This document shows, in pieces, positions 46,926-55,916 of a stretch of 64,000 nt of DNA (position 1 is the first letter of the stretch; each line of letters starts with the position of its first letter). Location: positions 1-64,000 of the forward strand of contig NZ_JAUTXR010000173.1 in assembly GCF_030658505.1 (NCBI RefSeq), in the 5' to 3' direction. Source of the stretch: Stenotrophomonas raiganjensis (SeqCode) (lineage in GTDB: Bacteria; Pseudomonadota; Gammaproteobacteria; Xanthomonadales; Xanthomonadaceae). Made by a program: the position numbers and the translations under genes. The notes beneath the pieces were generated by a model that worked only from the letters and a program-made list of their open reading frames with translations, did no database searches and was not told the origin of the DNA.

Positions 46926-49913
46926 ATGACGTACAACCGCTCACCTGGCCGCCACCCGCTGACCAGCGCCCTGCTCGTCGGCCTGCTGGCCGCGACTTCG
47001 GCGCCCGCCTTCGCGCAGGAAGCCTCCTCCAACCCGGTCGATCTGGACCGCGTCAGCGTGACCGGCTCGCGCATTGCGCGTACGGGCTTCGTGACCTCTT
47101 CGCCGGTTACCGCCATCACCGCAGAAGAAATCCGCCAGACCGGCGCGCTGACCATCAGCGACCTGATGAACAAGATGCCGCAGCTGGCACCGTCGTTCAC
47201 GCTGGGCAACTCCACCCGCTACATCGGTACCGCTGGCCTGGGCCTGATGGACCTGCGTGGCATGGGCTACGACCGCACCCTGGTGCTGGTCAATGGCCGC
47301 CGCCATGTCGGCGCCAACCCGGGCAGCACCTCTGTTGACGTCAACACCATTCCGGTGGAGTGGATCGAACGCGTTGAAGTGATCACCGGTGGTGCCTCGG
47401 CCATCTACGGCGCGGACGCCGTGGCCGGCGTGGTCAACTTCATCATGAAGAAGAACTACGAAGGTTTTGAAGCCCGCGCCCAGAAGGGCATCGCGGGTGA
47501 AGGCGGCTTCAACCGCGGCTTCGTGTCGGCCACGGCGGGCACCAACTTCGCCGACGGCCGCGGCAATGTCGCCGTCGCCGTCGAGTACAGCGAGCAGGGT
47601 CGTTTCGGCCGTGGCGACCGTTCGATCGGTCAGCGCTATGACGTGACTGTGCCCAATCCGAACTTCGACAGGACCAAGCCGCCGAGCGAGAGCAACCCGC
47701 AGACCGTCCTGGCGCGTCCGGGTGGCAACTACTCCACCTCCTACGGCGGCACCTTCGACCTGGGCGGCAAGTTTGATTTCACCAAGCCGGGCACCTACAA
47801 ATACCGCTACCACTTCAATCCGGACGGCAGTTTCAGCCGCAACCGCTTCGATGGCCCGGTGGTCAGCCCGAGCACCTGCGTCAACTGTGATTTCGCCGAT
47901 CTGAACGCCGTTGCCGACCTGCAGCCGAAGTTCGACCGCGTCAGCGTCAACACCGTCGCCCACTTCGACCTGACCGACAAGCACCGCCTGTTCTTCGAAG
48001 GCAAGTACACCAAGACCGAATCCACCTTCTTCGGCCAGCCCGCTTTCGACAGCACCCTGCGCATCCGTCGTGACAACGCCTTCATCAGCCCGGAACTGGG
48101 CGCGCTGATGGACGCCAACGGTGTCAACCAGTTGCAGATGGCCCGCTTCAACGTCGATGCCGGCCGCCGTGGTGAAGAGGTCAAGCGTGAGACCAAGCGC
48201 TTCGTCCTGGGCATCGAAGGCATGTTCGGCGACAACTGGAGCTATGAGGCTTCGGGCAACTATGGCGAGACCGAGATCAACCGCGTCAACGTCAACAACC
48301 GCATCAACGAACGCTGGCAGGCCGGCCTGGATGCCGTCCGCGATCCGAGTGGCAAGATCGTCTGTCGTGTCGACCTCGACCCGAATGCCACCAACATCAA
48401 TGCAGGTGGCCGCAAGTACAACCGCGACCTGATCGGCTCGGGCTGCATTCCGTTCAGTGTTCTGGGCAACGGTGCGGTGTCGCAGGAAGCGGCCGACTGG
48501 TTCAACACCCGTTCGCACTACTTCGGCAAGCTTCAGCAGACCGTGTTCAGCGCATCGGTCAACAACAACGCGCTGTTCTCGCTGCCGGCCGGTGACGTCG
48601 GTATCGCGGCCGGCGTGGAATACCGCAAGGAAAAGAGCCTGGAGCGCACCGATCCGCTGGCGGCCTCCGGCGCGACCTTCCTCAATGCCATCAACGGTGG
48701 CGGCGGCTCGTACAACGTCAAGGAAGTGTTCGCCGAAACCAACATCCCGCTGCTGGCTGACATTCCGGGCATCCGCCGCCTGTCGCTGGACCTGGCCGGC
48801 CGCTATTCGGACTACAACACCATCGGTTCGACCAAGACCTGGAACGTCGGCCTGGATTGGGAAGTGATCCCGTCCTTGCGCGTCCGCGGTACCCTGGCCA
48901 AGGCCATCCGCGCTCCCAACATCGGTGAACTGTACGACGAGCAGTCGCAGAACTTCGCCACCATCAACGATCCCTGCAACACCAACGCCACCAACTCCAA
49001 CCGTCCGGCCACCGCTGGCGATCCGGCACTGCGCGCTGCCAATTGCGCTGCGCTGGGTATTCCGGCCAACTGGGTTGACTCCTACAGCGCCAACCGTCCT
49101 GGCCTGAGCGGCGGTAACCCGGACCTGAAGCCGGAACGCGCCGAGTCCACCTCGATCGGCTTCGTCTGGCAGCCGGAGTTCTTCGAAGGCTTCGGCATGT
49201 CGGTCGACTACTGGCGCATCACCCTGAAGGATGCGATCGGCTCGGTCACCGCGCAGACGCTGGCCACGCGCTGCGTCGACTCGCCGGGGGGCATCAACAA
49301 CGCCTTCTGCGACAAGATCAAGCGCGCCCCGATCGGCGGCGCAACCGGGGCCAACGGCGCCGAGTTCCCGGCGTACAGCATCTACGACTGGACCGCACTG
49401 GCCGAGAACCTGGCCAAGAGCCGTCGTACCGGTATCGACCTGGAAATGAACTATGACTTCGGCATGTTCGGTGGCCACACCAACCTGCGCCTGGTCGGTA
49501 CCCGCCTGCTGGAATCGCGTGAATGGGAGTTCCAGGACTTCCCGAGCGACTACAAGGAACGCTCGAACTACGTGACCAATCCGCGCTGGCGCGGTCAGTT
49601 CACTGCCAAGTACACGCTGGGCAACTTCCGCGCCAGCTGGGACATGGTGTACATCCATCGCAACCTGCGCGTGTTCCCGGAGAGCTACAACAGCAACCCG
49701 GGTTCGCAGAGCCCGATCTGGAACCCGTCGTACACCTACCACAACATGCAGATCGGCTACAAAATGGCTGATTCCGGTGTCGAGGTGTACCTGGGCGTGG
49801 ACAACGTGTTCGACAAGGATCCGCCGGTCAACTACTTCGGTGCGGACCTCGGCTCGGCCTACTACGACAACGTTGGTCGCTTCATGTATATGGGCGTCAA
49901 CTACAAGTTCTGA
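46926..49913 (+). CDS. TonB-dependent outer-membrane receptor 2
   Basis: 995 residues. A signal peptide ends at AFAQ. The plug (DRVSVTGSRIARTG..., then VEVITGGASAIYGADAVAGVVNFI) and a long barrel closing in YKF follow. The plug resembles that of receptor 1, but the proteins differ in length and loops. The ATG at 46926 is chosen for the signal peptide; an in-frame ATG at 46833 is too far out. Two M13 peptidases downstream suggest a peptide ligand; that is inference. Confidence 0.92.
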   Translation: MTYNRSPGRHPLTSALLVGLLAATSAPAFAQEASSNPVDLDRVSVTGSRIARTGFVTSSPVTAITAEEIRQTGALTISDLMNKMPQLAPSFTLGNSTRYIGTAGLGLMDLRGMGYDRTLVLVNGRRHVGANPGSTSVDVNTIPVEWIERVEVITGGASAIYGADAVAGVVNFIMKKNYEGFEARAQKGIAGEGGFNRGFVSATAGTNFADGRGNVAVAVEYSEQGRFGRGDRSIGQRYDVTVPNPNFDRTKPPSESNPQTVLARPGGNYSTSYGGTFDLGGKFDFTKPGTYKYRYHFNPDGSFSRNRFDGPVVSPSTCVNCDFADLNAVADLQPKFDRVSVNTVAHFDLTDKHRLFFEGKYTKTESTFFGQPAFDSTLRIRRDNAFISPELGALMDANGVNQLQMARFNVDAGRRGEEVKRETKRFVLGIEGMFGDNWSYEASGNYGETEINRVNVNNRINERWQAGLDAVRDPSGKIVCRVDLDPNATNINAGGRKYNRDLIGSGCIPFSVLGNGAVSQEAADWFNTRSHYFGKLQQTVFSASVNNNALFSLPAGDVGIAAGVEYRKEKSLERTDPLAASGATFLNAINGGGGSYNVKEVFAETNIPLLADIPGIRRLSLDLAGRYSDYNTIGSTKTWNVGLDWEVIPSLRVRGTLAKAIRAPNIGELYDEQSQNFATINDPCNTNATNSNRPATAGDPALRAANCAALGIPANWVDSYSANRPGLSGGNPDLKPERAESTSIGFVWQPEFFEGFGMSVDYWRITLKDAIGSVTAQTLATRCVDSPGGINNAFCDKIKRAPIGGATGANGAEFPAYSIYDWTALAENLAKSRRTGIDLEMNYDFGMFGGHTNLRLVGTRLLESREWEFQDFPSDYKERSNYVTNPRWRGQFTAKYTLGNFRASWDMVYIHRNLRVFPESYNSNPGSQSPIWNPSYTYHNMQIGYKMADSGVEVYLGVDNVFDKDPPVNYFGADLGSAYYDNVGRFMYMGVNYKF

Positions 49914-49936
49914 TCCGTCCGGACTTGATGCAATCC

Positions 49937-49968
49937 GCAGACCCGGCTTTTGCCGGGTCTGCTTTTTT
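49937..49968 (+). terminator. Terminator of receptor 2
   Basis: GCAGACCCGGC-TTTT-GCCGGGTCTGC with six T after it, 24 bases past the receptor stop. Confidence 0.85.
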
Positions 49969-50100
49969 GTACCCGCAATGCCCCCCTTGCGCCCGGCCAT
50001 GACCTTCGACACCCTTGCAGGGCAGGCCGGCGGCGTATCGTTCGGCCCACGGCCGTCCCCGCGGCCCTTCCCTGACTCACTCGGCCTGGAGGCCATCAAA

Positions 50101-52203
50101 GTGACCCGTACTCCCAAGATCGTGCTGCTGACCCTGGCCGTTTCGGCCGCACTGGTTGGCTGCGGCAAGACTGAAGCCCCGGCCAAGGACGCCACCGCCT
50201 CCACGCCGGCTGCGGCCGAAGCCACCCACTACACCCTGGACGAGAGCAAGCTGCCGGCCTACAACGCCTTCCAGCCGAGCGACCTGGACACCAGCAAGGA
50301 CGCCTGCGGCGCCTTCGGCGACTACGTCAACAGCAAGTGGCTGGCCGCCAATGAAATTCCGGGCGACCGCACCAGCTGGGGCGCCTTCACCATCCTCGAC
50401 GAGCGCTCGGTGGCCGTGCAGCACCAGCTGGCCGAACAGGTGGCGCAGGTCAAGAACCCGAACCACATCGAGAAGATCGTCGGCGACCTGTGGGCCACCG
50501 GCATGGACGAAGCCAAGATCAATGCCCAGGGCATCGAGCCGCTGAAGGCCGACCTGACCGCGATCGACGGCCTGCAGGACAAGGCAGCCATCGCCAACTA
50601 CCTGCGCAGCAGCGCCGCCAAGGGCGACAACATCCTGTTCGGCTTCGGCGCCGAAGCCGACTTCAAGAATTCGGCCGTGAACATGGCCTACGCCAGCCAG
50701 GGCGGCCTGGGCCTGCCGGACAGCACCTATTACACCGACGCCAAGAACGCCGACAAGCTGAAGGCCTACCAGGCGCACGTCGCCAAGGTGCTGGAGCTGT
50801 CCGGCATCGCCGCTGCCGACGCGGCCAAGCAGGCCGAGGACGTGGTCAAGTTCGAAACCCGCCTGGCCAAGGCTTCCAAGTCGCGCGTCGAACTGTCGCG
50901 CAACGTCGAGCTGTACTACAACCCGGTCACCCTGGCCGACGCCGACAAGCTGACCCCGAACTTCAGCTGGACCGAGTTCTTCAAGTCGCAGGGCGTGGCC
51001 GCGCCGGAGAAGTTCTCGCTGGCGATGCCGGCGTTCCATGAGGAAGTGAGCAAGGCGCTGGGCGACACCGATCCGTCGGTGTGGCGCGCCTACCTGCGCT
51101 TCCACACCGTGGACAGCGCCTCGCCTTACCTGGCCGACGCCTTCGTGCAGGAGAACTACGAGTTCTACGGCAAGACCCTCAACGGCCAGAAGGAACAGAA
51201 GCCGCGCTGGAAGCGCGTGCTGGGCACCATCGAGAACGATGCCGGTGAAGCCTTCGGCCAGCTGTACGTGAAGGTGGCCTTCTCGCCGGAAGCCAAGGCG
51301 AAGATGGAAGAGCTGGTGAAGAACCTGGCCGCGTCGCTGAAGGAACGCATCCAGGGCCTGAGCTGGATGAGCGAGGAAACCAAGGCCAAGGCCATCGCCA
51401 AGTGGGAAACCTTCACCCCGAAGATCGGTTACCCGGACAAGTGGCGTGACTGGGCGGGCCTGCAGACCCAGCGTGACAGCTACCTGGGCAACGTGCGCGC
51501 CGCCAACGAGTTCAACTACAAGTTCAACCTGTCCAAGATCGGCAAGCCGGTGGACAAGACCGAGTGGGGCATGACCCCGCAGACGGTCAACGCCTACTAC
51601 AACCCGCTGCAGAACGAGATCGTGTTCCCGGCCGCCATCCTGCAGCCGCCGTTCTTCGATCCGAAGGCCGACGACGCACTGAACTACGGCGGCATCGGCG
51701 CGGTGATCGGCCACGAAATGACCCACGGCTACGACGACCAGGGCGCACGCTTCGGGCCGACCGGCAACATGGAAGACTGGTGGACCGCCGCTGACAAGAA
51801 GAACTTCGAGGGCCTCACCGGCAAGCTGGTCAAGCAGTTCGACCAGTACAAGGTCGACGGCCAGGCCGTGAACGGTCACCTGACCCTGGGCGAGAACATC
51901 GCCGACCTGGGTGGCCTGGCCACTGCCTACGACGCCCTGCAGAAGGCCACCGCCGGCAAGGAAGACCCGAAGGTCGACGGCTTCACCCGCGACCAGCGTT
52001 TCTTCTTCAACTGGGCCACCGTGTGGCGCACCAAGTACACCCCGGAAAACGCCAAGGTGCGCCTGGCAACCGATCCGCACGCTCCGGCGCAGTTCCGCGC
52101 CATGGGTGCGCCATCGAACCTGCCGACCTTCGCCGCCGCATTCCAGTGCAAGGCCGGTTCGCCGATGGCCCGCACCGGCGAACAGCAGGTGGTGATCTGG
52201 TAA
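50101..52203 (+). CDS. M13-family zinc metallopeptidase lipoprotein (PepO/neprilysin-like)
   Basis: 700 residues from a GTG at 50101, with GGAGG 8 bases before it. The lipobox LVGC puts a lipidated Cys near residue 20. Zinc site: HEMTH (H538, E539, H542) and the third ligand E598 in ENIADLGG. The substrate motif NAYY and a C-terminal Cys are present. It cleaves short peptides outside the cytoplasm. All catalytic residues are intact, unlike its paralogue downstream. A terminator follows at 52231. Confidence 0.92.
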   Translation: MTRTPKIVLLTLAVSAALVGCGKTEAPAKDATASTPAAAEATHYTLDESKLPAYNAFQPSDLDTSKDACGAFGDYVNSKWLAANEIPGDRTSWGAFTILDERSVAVQHQLAEQVAQVKNPNHIEKIVGDLWATGMDEAKINAQGIEPLKADLTAIDGLQDKAAIANYLRSSAAKGDNILFGFGAEADFKNSAVNMAYASQGGLGLPDSTYYTDAKNADKLKAYQAHVAKVLELSGIAAADAAKQAEDVVKFETRLAKASKSRVELSRNVELYYNPVTLADADKLTPNFSWTEFFKSQGVAAPEKFSLAMPAFHEEVSKALGDTDPSVWRAYLRFHTVDSASPYLADAFVQENYEFYGKTLNGQKEQKPRWKRVLGTIENDAGEAFGQLYVKVAFSPEAKAKMEELVKNLAASLKERIQGLSWMSEETKAKAIAKWETFTPKIGYPDKWRDWAGLQTQRDSYLGNVRAANEFNYKFNLSKIGKPVDKTEWGMTPQTVNAYYNPLQNEIVFPAAILQPPFFDPKADDALNYGGIGAVIGHEMTHGYDDQGARFGPTGNMEDWWTAADKKNFEGLTGKLVKQFDQYKVDGQAVNGHLTLGENIADLGGLATAYDALQKATAGKEDPKVDGFTRDQRFFFNWATVWRTKYTPENAKVRLATDPHAPAQFRAMGAPSNLPTFAAAFQCKAGSPMARTGEQQVVIW

Positions 52204-52230
52204 GTCCTGGCCGACGCCATGACAGACCTG

Positions 52231-52263
52231 CAGAGGCCCGGGATTTCCCGGGCCTCTGTTTTT
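52231..52263 (+). terminator. Terminator after the M13 lipoprotein gene
   Basis: CAGAGGCCCGGGA-TT-TCCCGGGCCTCTG followed by five T. Confidence 0.8.
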
Positions 52264-52277
52264 CCGGTGTGCCTTTC

Positions 52278-52300
52278 ATCCACGCATGGCGTGGATCTAC
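52278..52300 (-). repeat. REP hairpin
   Basis: On the minus strand a GTAG head (52300-52297) is followed by ATCCACGC-CAT-GCGTGGAT. Same stem as at 33707. Confidence 0.6.
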
Positions 52301-52425
52301 TGATCCCGGCGCTCTCCGGCAGCTGCCGACCTTGGCCGGCACATGCACCGTCACGCGTGCATCCCGCGCCCATGCCCGGCTTGCTATAGTGCGCGCGCCC
52401 TCAATCCATCACGGATTCGTTCCAC

Positions 52426-54432
52426 ATGCCCAACTTCCGTCCGCTTGCCATCGCCCTGGGTATCAGCCTGGCGACCCTGGTCCCGACCCACGATGCGTTC
52501 GCCGCCAAGAAGAAGGCCGCCCGCGCCCCCGCTGTCAGCGCCCAGTGCAGCAATTTCTACGATGCCACCAACGCAGGCTGGCTGAAGGCCAATCCGGTAC
52601 CGCAGGGCGGAGCCACTACCGCGCTCGGCCAGCTGGTCGAGCGCAGCCGCCAGCAGCAGCGTGAACTGCTCGACGCGGCGATGAAGTCGCCGCAGGGCAA
52701 CGTGCAGAAACTGCTGGGCGACTTCTGGGCCAGTGGCCTGGACGAAGCCGCCGTGGAAGCGGACGGCTCCAACCCGATCGCACCGCTGCTGACCCGCATC
52801 AACGCCATCAAGAAGGCCAAGGATGTGCCGGCATCGATCGCCGCGCTGCACCAGGTCGGTATCCCGGTGGCCTTCAACTTCGGCCCGGATGTCGATCTCA
52901 AGGCGCTGGACCGCCATATCGGCTACTTCATGCAGGGCGGCATGGGCCTGCCGGATCCGGCGTTCTATACCCGCACCGATGCCGACACCGTGGCCCTGAT
53001 GGGCCGCTACCGCAACTACGTCAAGCAGATCCTGGCGCTGACCGGCACCCCGGCGGCCAAGCTGGATGCCGAGTCGCAGGCGGTGATCGCGCTGGAAACC
53101 GAGCTGGCACGCAATGCGCAGTCTCTGGCCGGCATCAACAACCCGTTCAACAACTACGCGCCGATCTCCACCAAGGAGCTCAACAGCCGCTACCGCAACC
53201 TGCAGCTGGATGCTTTCCTGAAAGCACAGGGCGTGGATGACGACCTGGTCTCGCTGGCCGATCCGGGCCTGTTCAAGCAGCTCGACGGCATGGTCACCAG
53301 GCTCAAGCCGGACCAGTGGAAGGCCTACCTGCGCTGGCGCGTGGGCGACTCGATGGCGCCGTACCTGTCCAAGGCCTACCGCGACGCCGAGTTCGAGTAC
53401 CGCGGCCGCGTGCTGCGTGGCGAGACCCTGCCGCCGCAGCGCTGGGAAGACGTGCTGGATGCCATCAACGTGGCTGCGGGCCCGATGGTCGGGCGTGAGT
53501 ATGCTGCGCGCTACCTGTCTGCCGAAGACCGCCGCCAGGCGGCGTGGATCGTCGACAAGGTGCGCGAAGTGCAGATCGAGGCCGTCAAGAACAGCAGCTG
53601 GATGAGCGCCGAGGCCAAGACCGAAGCGCAGGCCAAGCTGGCCGCGCTGAAGATCGAGATCGGCACCCCGCTGCGCGATCTCGACTACACCGTGCAGCCG
53701 ATGGGCCGTGGCTCGTTCGGCGGCAACATGCTGATCGCTTCGACCTGGCGTCATCGCGAAGAAATGCGCCGCATCGGCAAGGGTAACGCCGACCGCCGCT
53801 GGGACGTGCTGCCGCAGCAGCCGTCGCTGGCCTACGACCTGGCGCAGAACCGCCTGATCGTCACTGCCGCGATCCTGCAGGGCCCGGTGTTCAACGCCAA
53901 GGCCGACGCTGCAGACAAGTTCGGCAGCTTCGGCGGCCTGGTCGGGCATGAGCTGACCCGTGCGATCGACGCCAAGGGCGCGCTGGTCGACGCCAAGGGC
54001 GAGCTGCGCAGCTGGTGGACGCCGGCCGACAAGACTGCCTGGACCCTGCTCGGAAACCGTGTGGCCGCGCAGTACAGCGCCTACGACTTCCCGGGCGTAA
54101 AGGGTGCCAAGGTCAACGGCACGCTCACCCAGGAAGAGAACCTGGCCGACATCGCCGGTCTGGAACTGGCCTGGGCAGCCTATGCTGCGCAGGAGCCGAA
54201 GGCCAAGCAGGCACAGCAGCAGGGATTCTTCCGCGCCTGGTCGGCGCTGTGGGCGCAGCAGCTGTCGCCGAACGAGGCCGTCCGTCGCCTGACCGCCGAC
54301 ATCCGCGCGCCGGGCATGTGGCGCAGCAATGGCACGCTGGCCAACCTGCCGGCGTTCGGCGCCACGTTCAGCTGCAAGGCCGGCCAGCCGATGCAGCGCA
54401 GCGAAGCCGAGCAGATCAAGGTCTGGCGCTGA
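52426..54432 (+). CDS. M13-family paralogue with degenerate zinc motif (probable pseudoenzyme)
   Basis: 668 residues. A signal peptide ends near AFAAKK and is not lipidated. The M13 fold is recognisable throughout, but the metal motif is HELTR: H508 and E509 are kept while the second zinc histidine is R512. E571 (ENLADIAG) is kept, and the NAYY substrate motif is also lost (AYDLAQNR). Without the second His, zinc hydrolysis is unlikely. It may bind peptides, chaperone or regulate the intact M13 lipoprotein next to it. The frame is open and full length, so it is not a decaying pseudogene. Confidence 0.85.
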   Translation: MPNFRPLAIALGISLATLVPTHDAFAAKKKAARAPAVSAQCSNFYDATNAGWLKANPVPQGGATTALGQLVERSRQQQRELLDAAMKSPQGNVQKLLGDFWASGLDEAAVEADGSNPIAPLLTRINAIKKAKDVPASIAALHQVGIPVAFNFGPDVDLKALDRHIGYFMQGGMGLPDPAFYTRTDADTVALMGRYRNYVKQILALTGTPAAKLDAESQAVIALETELARNAQSLAGINNPFNNYAPISTKELNSRYRNLQLDAFLKAQGVDDDLVSLADPGLFKQLDGMVTRLKPDQWKAYLRWRVGDSMAPYLSKAYRDAEFEYRGRVLRGETLPPQRWEDVLDAINVAAGPMVGREYAARYLSAEDRRQAAWIVDKVREVQIEAVKNSSWMSAEAKTEAQAKLAALKIEIGTPLRDLDYTVQPMGRGSFGGNMLIASTWRHREEMRRIGKGNADRRWDVLPQQPSLAYDLAQNRLIVTAAILQGPVFNAKADAADKFGSFGGLVGHELTRAIDAKGALVDAKGELRSWWTPADKTAWTLLGNRVAAQYSAYDFPGVKGAKVNGTLTQEENLADIAGLELAWAAYAAQEPKAKQAQQQGFFRAWSALWAQQLSPNEAVRRLTADIRAPGMWRSNGTLANLPAFGATFSCKAGQPMQRSEAEQIKVWR

Positions 54433-54453
54433 TCGTGCCGCTGTAGCGGCAAC

Positions 54454-54485
54454 AGCAAAAGGGCGCCTTCGGGCGCCCTTTTGCT
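54454..54485 (+). terminator. Terminator after the M13 paralogue
   Basis: AGCAAAAGGGCGCC-TTC-GGGCGCCCTTTTGCT; the T-run is inside the right arm. The IS begins 7 bases later. Confidence 0.8.
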
Positions 54486-54544
54486 TGTGCCTGACCCGTC
54501 CTGAATTGGATTGACACCTTTTCCCTCTGGAAAAGGAATGTTCA

Positions 54545-55057
54545 ATGAAATCAACAATCAGGCGCAGCCAGTGGGACTATTCGCTTGCCTTCAAGTTGTC
54601 GGTAGTCGACCAGGTTGAGCGCGGGGAGTGGACCTGCAAAAAGGCCCAGGCGCGGTATGGGATCCAAGGTCGGAACACGGTGCTTGCCTTGCTTCGTGGG
54701 TATGGTCGGCAAGACTGGTCCGCTGGGGCATCATTTCCTCCCATGAGCACTCTCCCCAAAGCAGGAGCGCCCAAGCTGCTTACTCCGGGACAACAGATCA
54801 AGGCCCTGCAGGTCCAGTTGTGGGAAGCAAACGAGAAGGCACAGCCTTTCGAGGCCATCCTGGATGTCCTCAAAGAGGACTACGGGGTAAAAATCGTAAG
54901 AGAGCCTTCCGGCAAATCCTCACGCAAGGGCGCCTCCAAGGCGAAAGCGTGGCGAGGGCTTGCCGTCATTTCAGCATCAGTCGGCAGGCCTACTATCAGG
55001 CCGGGTACCGCCATCAGCGGCGAGACGCTGCCGATGCCACGACACTGGCGCTGGTGA
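54545..55057 (+). CDS. IS3-family OrfA (helix-turn-helix)
   Basis: The frame is open for 170 residues. The real OrfA part is the first ~115: QWDYSLAFKLSVVDQVERG, a helix-turn-helix (KKAQARYGIQGRNTVLALLR) and a leucine-zipper-like helix ending VLKEDYGVKIV. The remainder is read-through past the point where OrfB begins in the -1 frame. OrfA normally joins OrfB by programmed -1 frameshifting. Confidence 0.75.
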   Translation: MKSTIRRSQWDYSLAFKLSVVDQVERGEWTCKKAQARYGIQGRNTVLALLRGYGRQDWSAGASFPPMSTLPKAGAPKLLTPGQQIKALQVQLWEANEKAQPFEAILDVLKEDYGVKIVREPSGKSSRKGASKAKAWRGLAVISASVGRPTIRPGTAISGETLPMPRHWRW

Positions 55058-55785
55058 GCGGCTGCCGGCTGCCGCCCGCCGCAGCCACGGCTGGGTACGC
55101 GCAAGCTGCACCATCTGGTTGAGCCGAAGCTGCAGGCGGCGGGAATCGCCCTGGGGCGCGATCGTCTATTTGAGGTGCTTCGAGAAGCACCGTTGCTGGT
55201 GCCGCAGCGTCGCGCATATCACAAGACCTCCAACAGTCATCATCGCTTCCGGAGGCACCCGAACCTGCTTAAACCGGGTAAGGGATGCGAGAGGCCAACC
55301 GGCAGCGAACAGGTATGGGTAGCGGATATCACCTACCTGCCAACTGATGGAAATTTCGTTTACCTGAGCTTGGTTACAGATGCCTGGTCACGCAAGATCG
55401 TGGGCTGGAGCGTGAATGAGACGCTGCAGACGGAACACACTGCGCAAGCACTGGAAATGGCCCTGAAAGCGCGGGAAACGAGGCAGCGTCTGATCCATCA
55501 CTCCGATCGGGGCATCCAGTACTGCTCGGACAACTACCAGAAGATCCACGCCAAACATGGCCTGACCTGCTCCATGACCGACGGCTACGACTGCTATCAG
55601 AATGCGCTGGCCGAGCGGATCAACGGGATACTCAAGGCCGAATTTCTACTCCATCGCCCACGGGACGTGAGGCAGGCGCGGCAGATGGTGACTGAGGCCG
55701 TGGAGATCTACAACGTCCAGTGCCCCACCTGTCCCTTAAAATGCGGACGCCCGATGCAATGCATCGGGCGTCCTTGGCTGCTTGA
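54925..55785 (+). pseudogene. IS3-family OrfB transposase, frameshifted
   Basis: The integrase-like transposase is split over three pieces. Its start (LQGESVARACRHFSISRQAYYQ) is in the -1 frame relative to OrfA. Between ~55054 and 55085 the reading moves to another frame (PRLGTRKLHHLVEPKL, then the DDE domain). One base is missing near 55721, after which PHLSLKMRTPDAMHRASLAA continues to a TGA at 55785. The DDE residues are present: D in WVADITYL, D in HHSDRGIQY, E in NALAERINGILKAEF. Two lesions make the copy non-autonomous unless they are sequencing errors. Confidence 0.8.
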
Positions 55786-55851
55786 CGGCGGCAGGATCAT
55801 CCACCCCATAGGTGTCAACCTATGGCAGGACGGGGCAGCCAGTCACTCCCC

Positions 55852-55880
55852 AAAAAAGGACCCCGGCAATGTCGGGGTCC
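55852..55880 (-). terminator. Terminator of the Oar-like receptor
   Basis: On the minus strand GGACCCCG...CGGGGTCC forms an 8-bp stem and is followed by six T (A-run at 55852-55857). It lies 36 bases after the receptor's stop, just outside the IS. Confidence 0.8.
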
Positions 55881-55916
55881 AATTCATCTCATGGAGAGGT
55901 CGACACGTGACTATGA

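Larger units (their letters stand above)
54492..55837 (+). mobile_element. Complete IS3-family insertion sequence, 1346 bp
   Basis: The ends are 27-bp imperfect inverted repeats, left starting TGACCCGTCCTG and right (reverse) TGCCCCGTCCTG, both ending TTGACACC. GCC flanks both sides (54489-54491 and 55838-55840), a 3-base target duplication usual for IS3. It holds orfA and a disrupted orfB. It inserted just past the terminator of the M13 paralogue and breaks no gene. Ends and duplication were found by eye. Confidence 0.88.

Noticed and set aside
46941..50225. 1094-codon open frame on the minus strand
   Set aside because: It is antisense to receptor 2 and crosses its terminator. No motifs.
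54960..55322. Open frame of 120 codons inside the IS
   Set aside because: It is an out-of-frame shadow of orfB. The transposase motifs occur in the other two frames.
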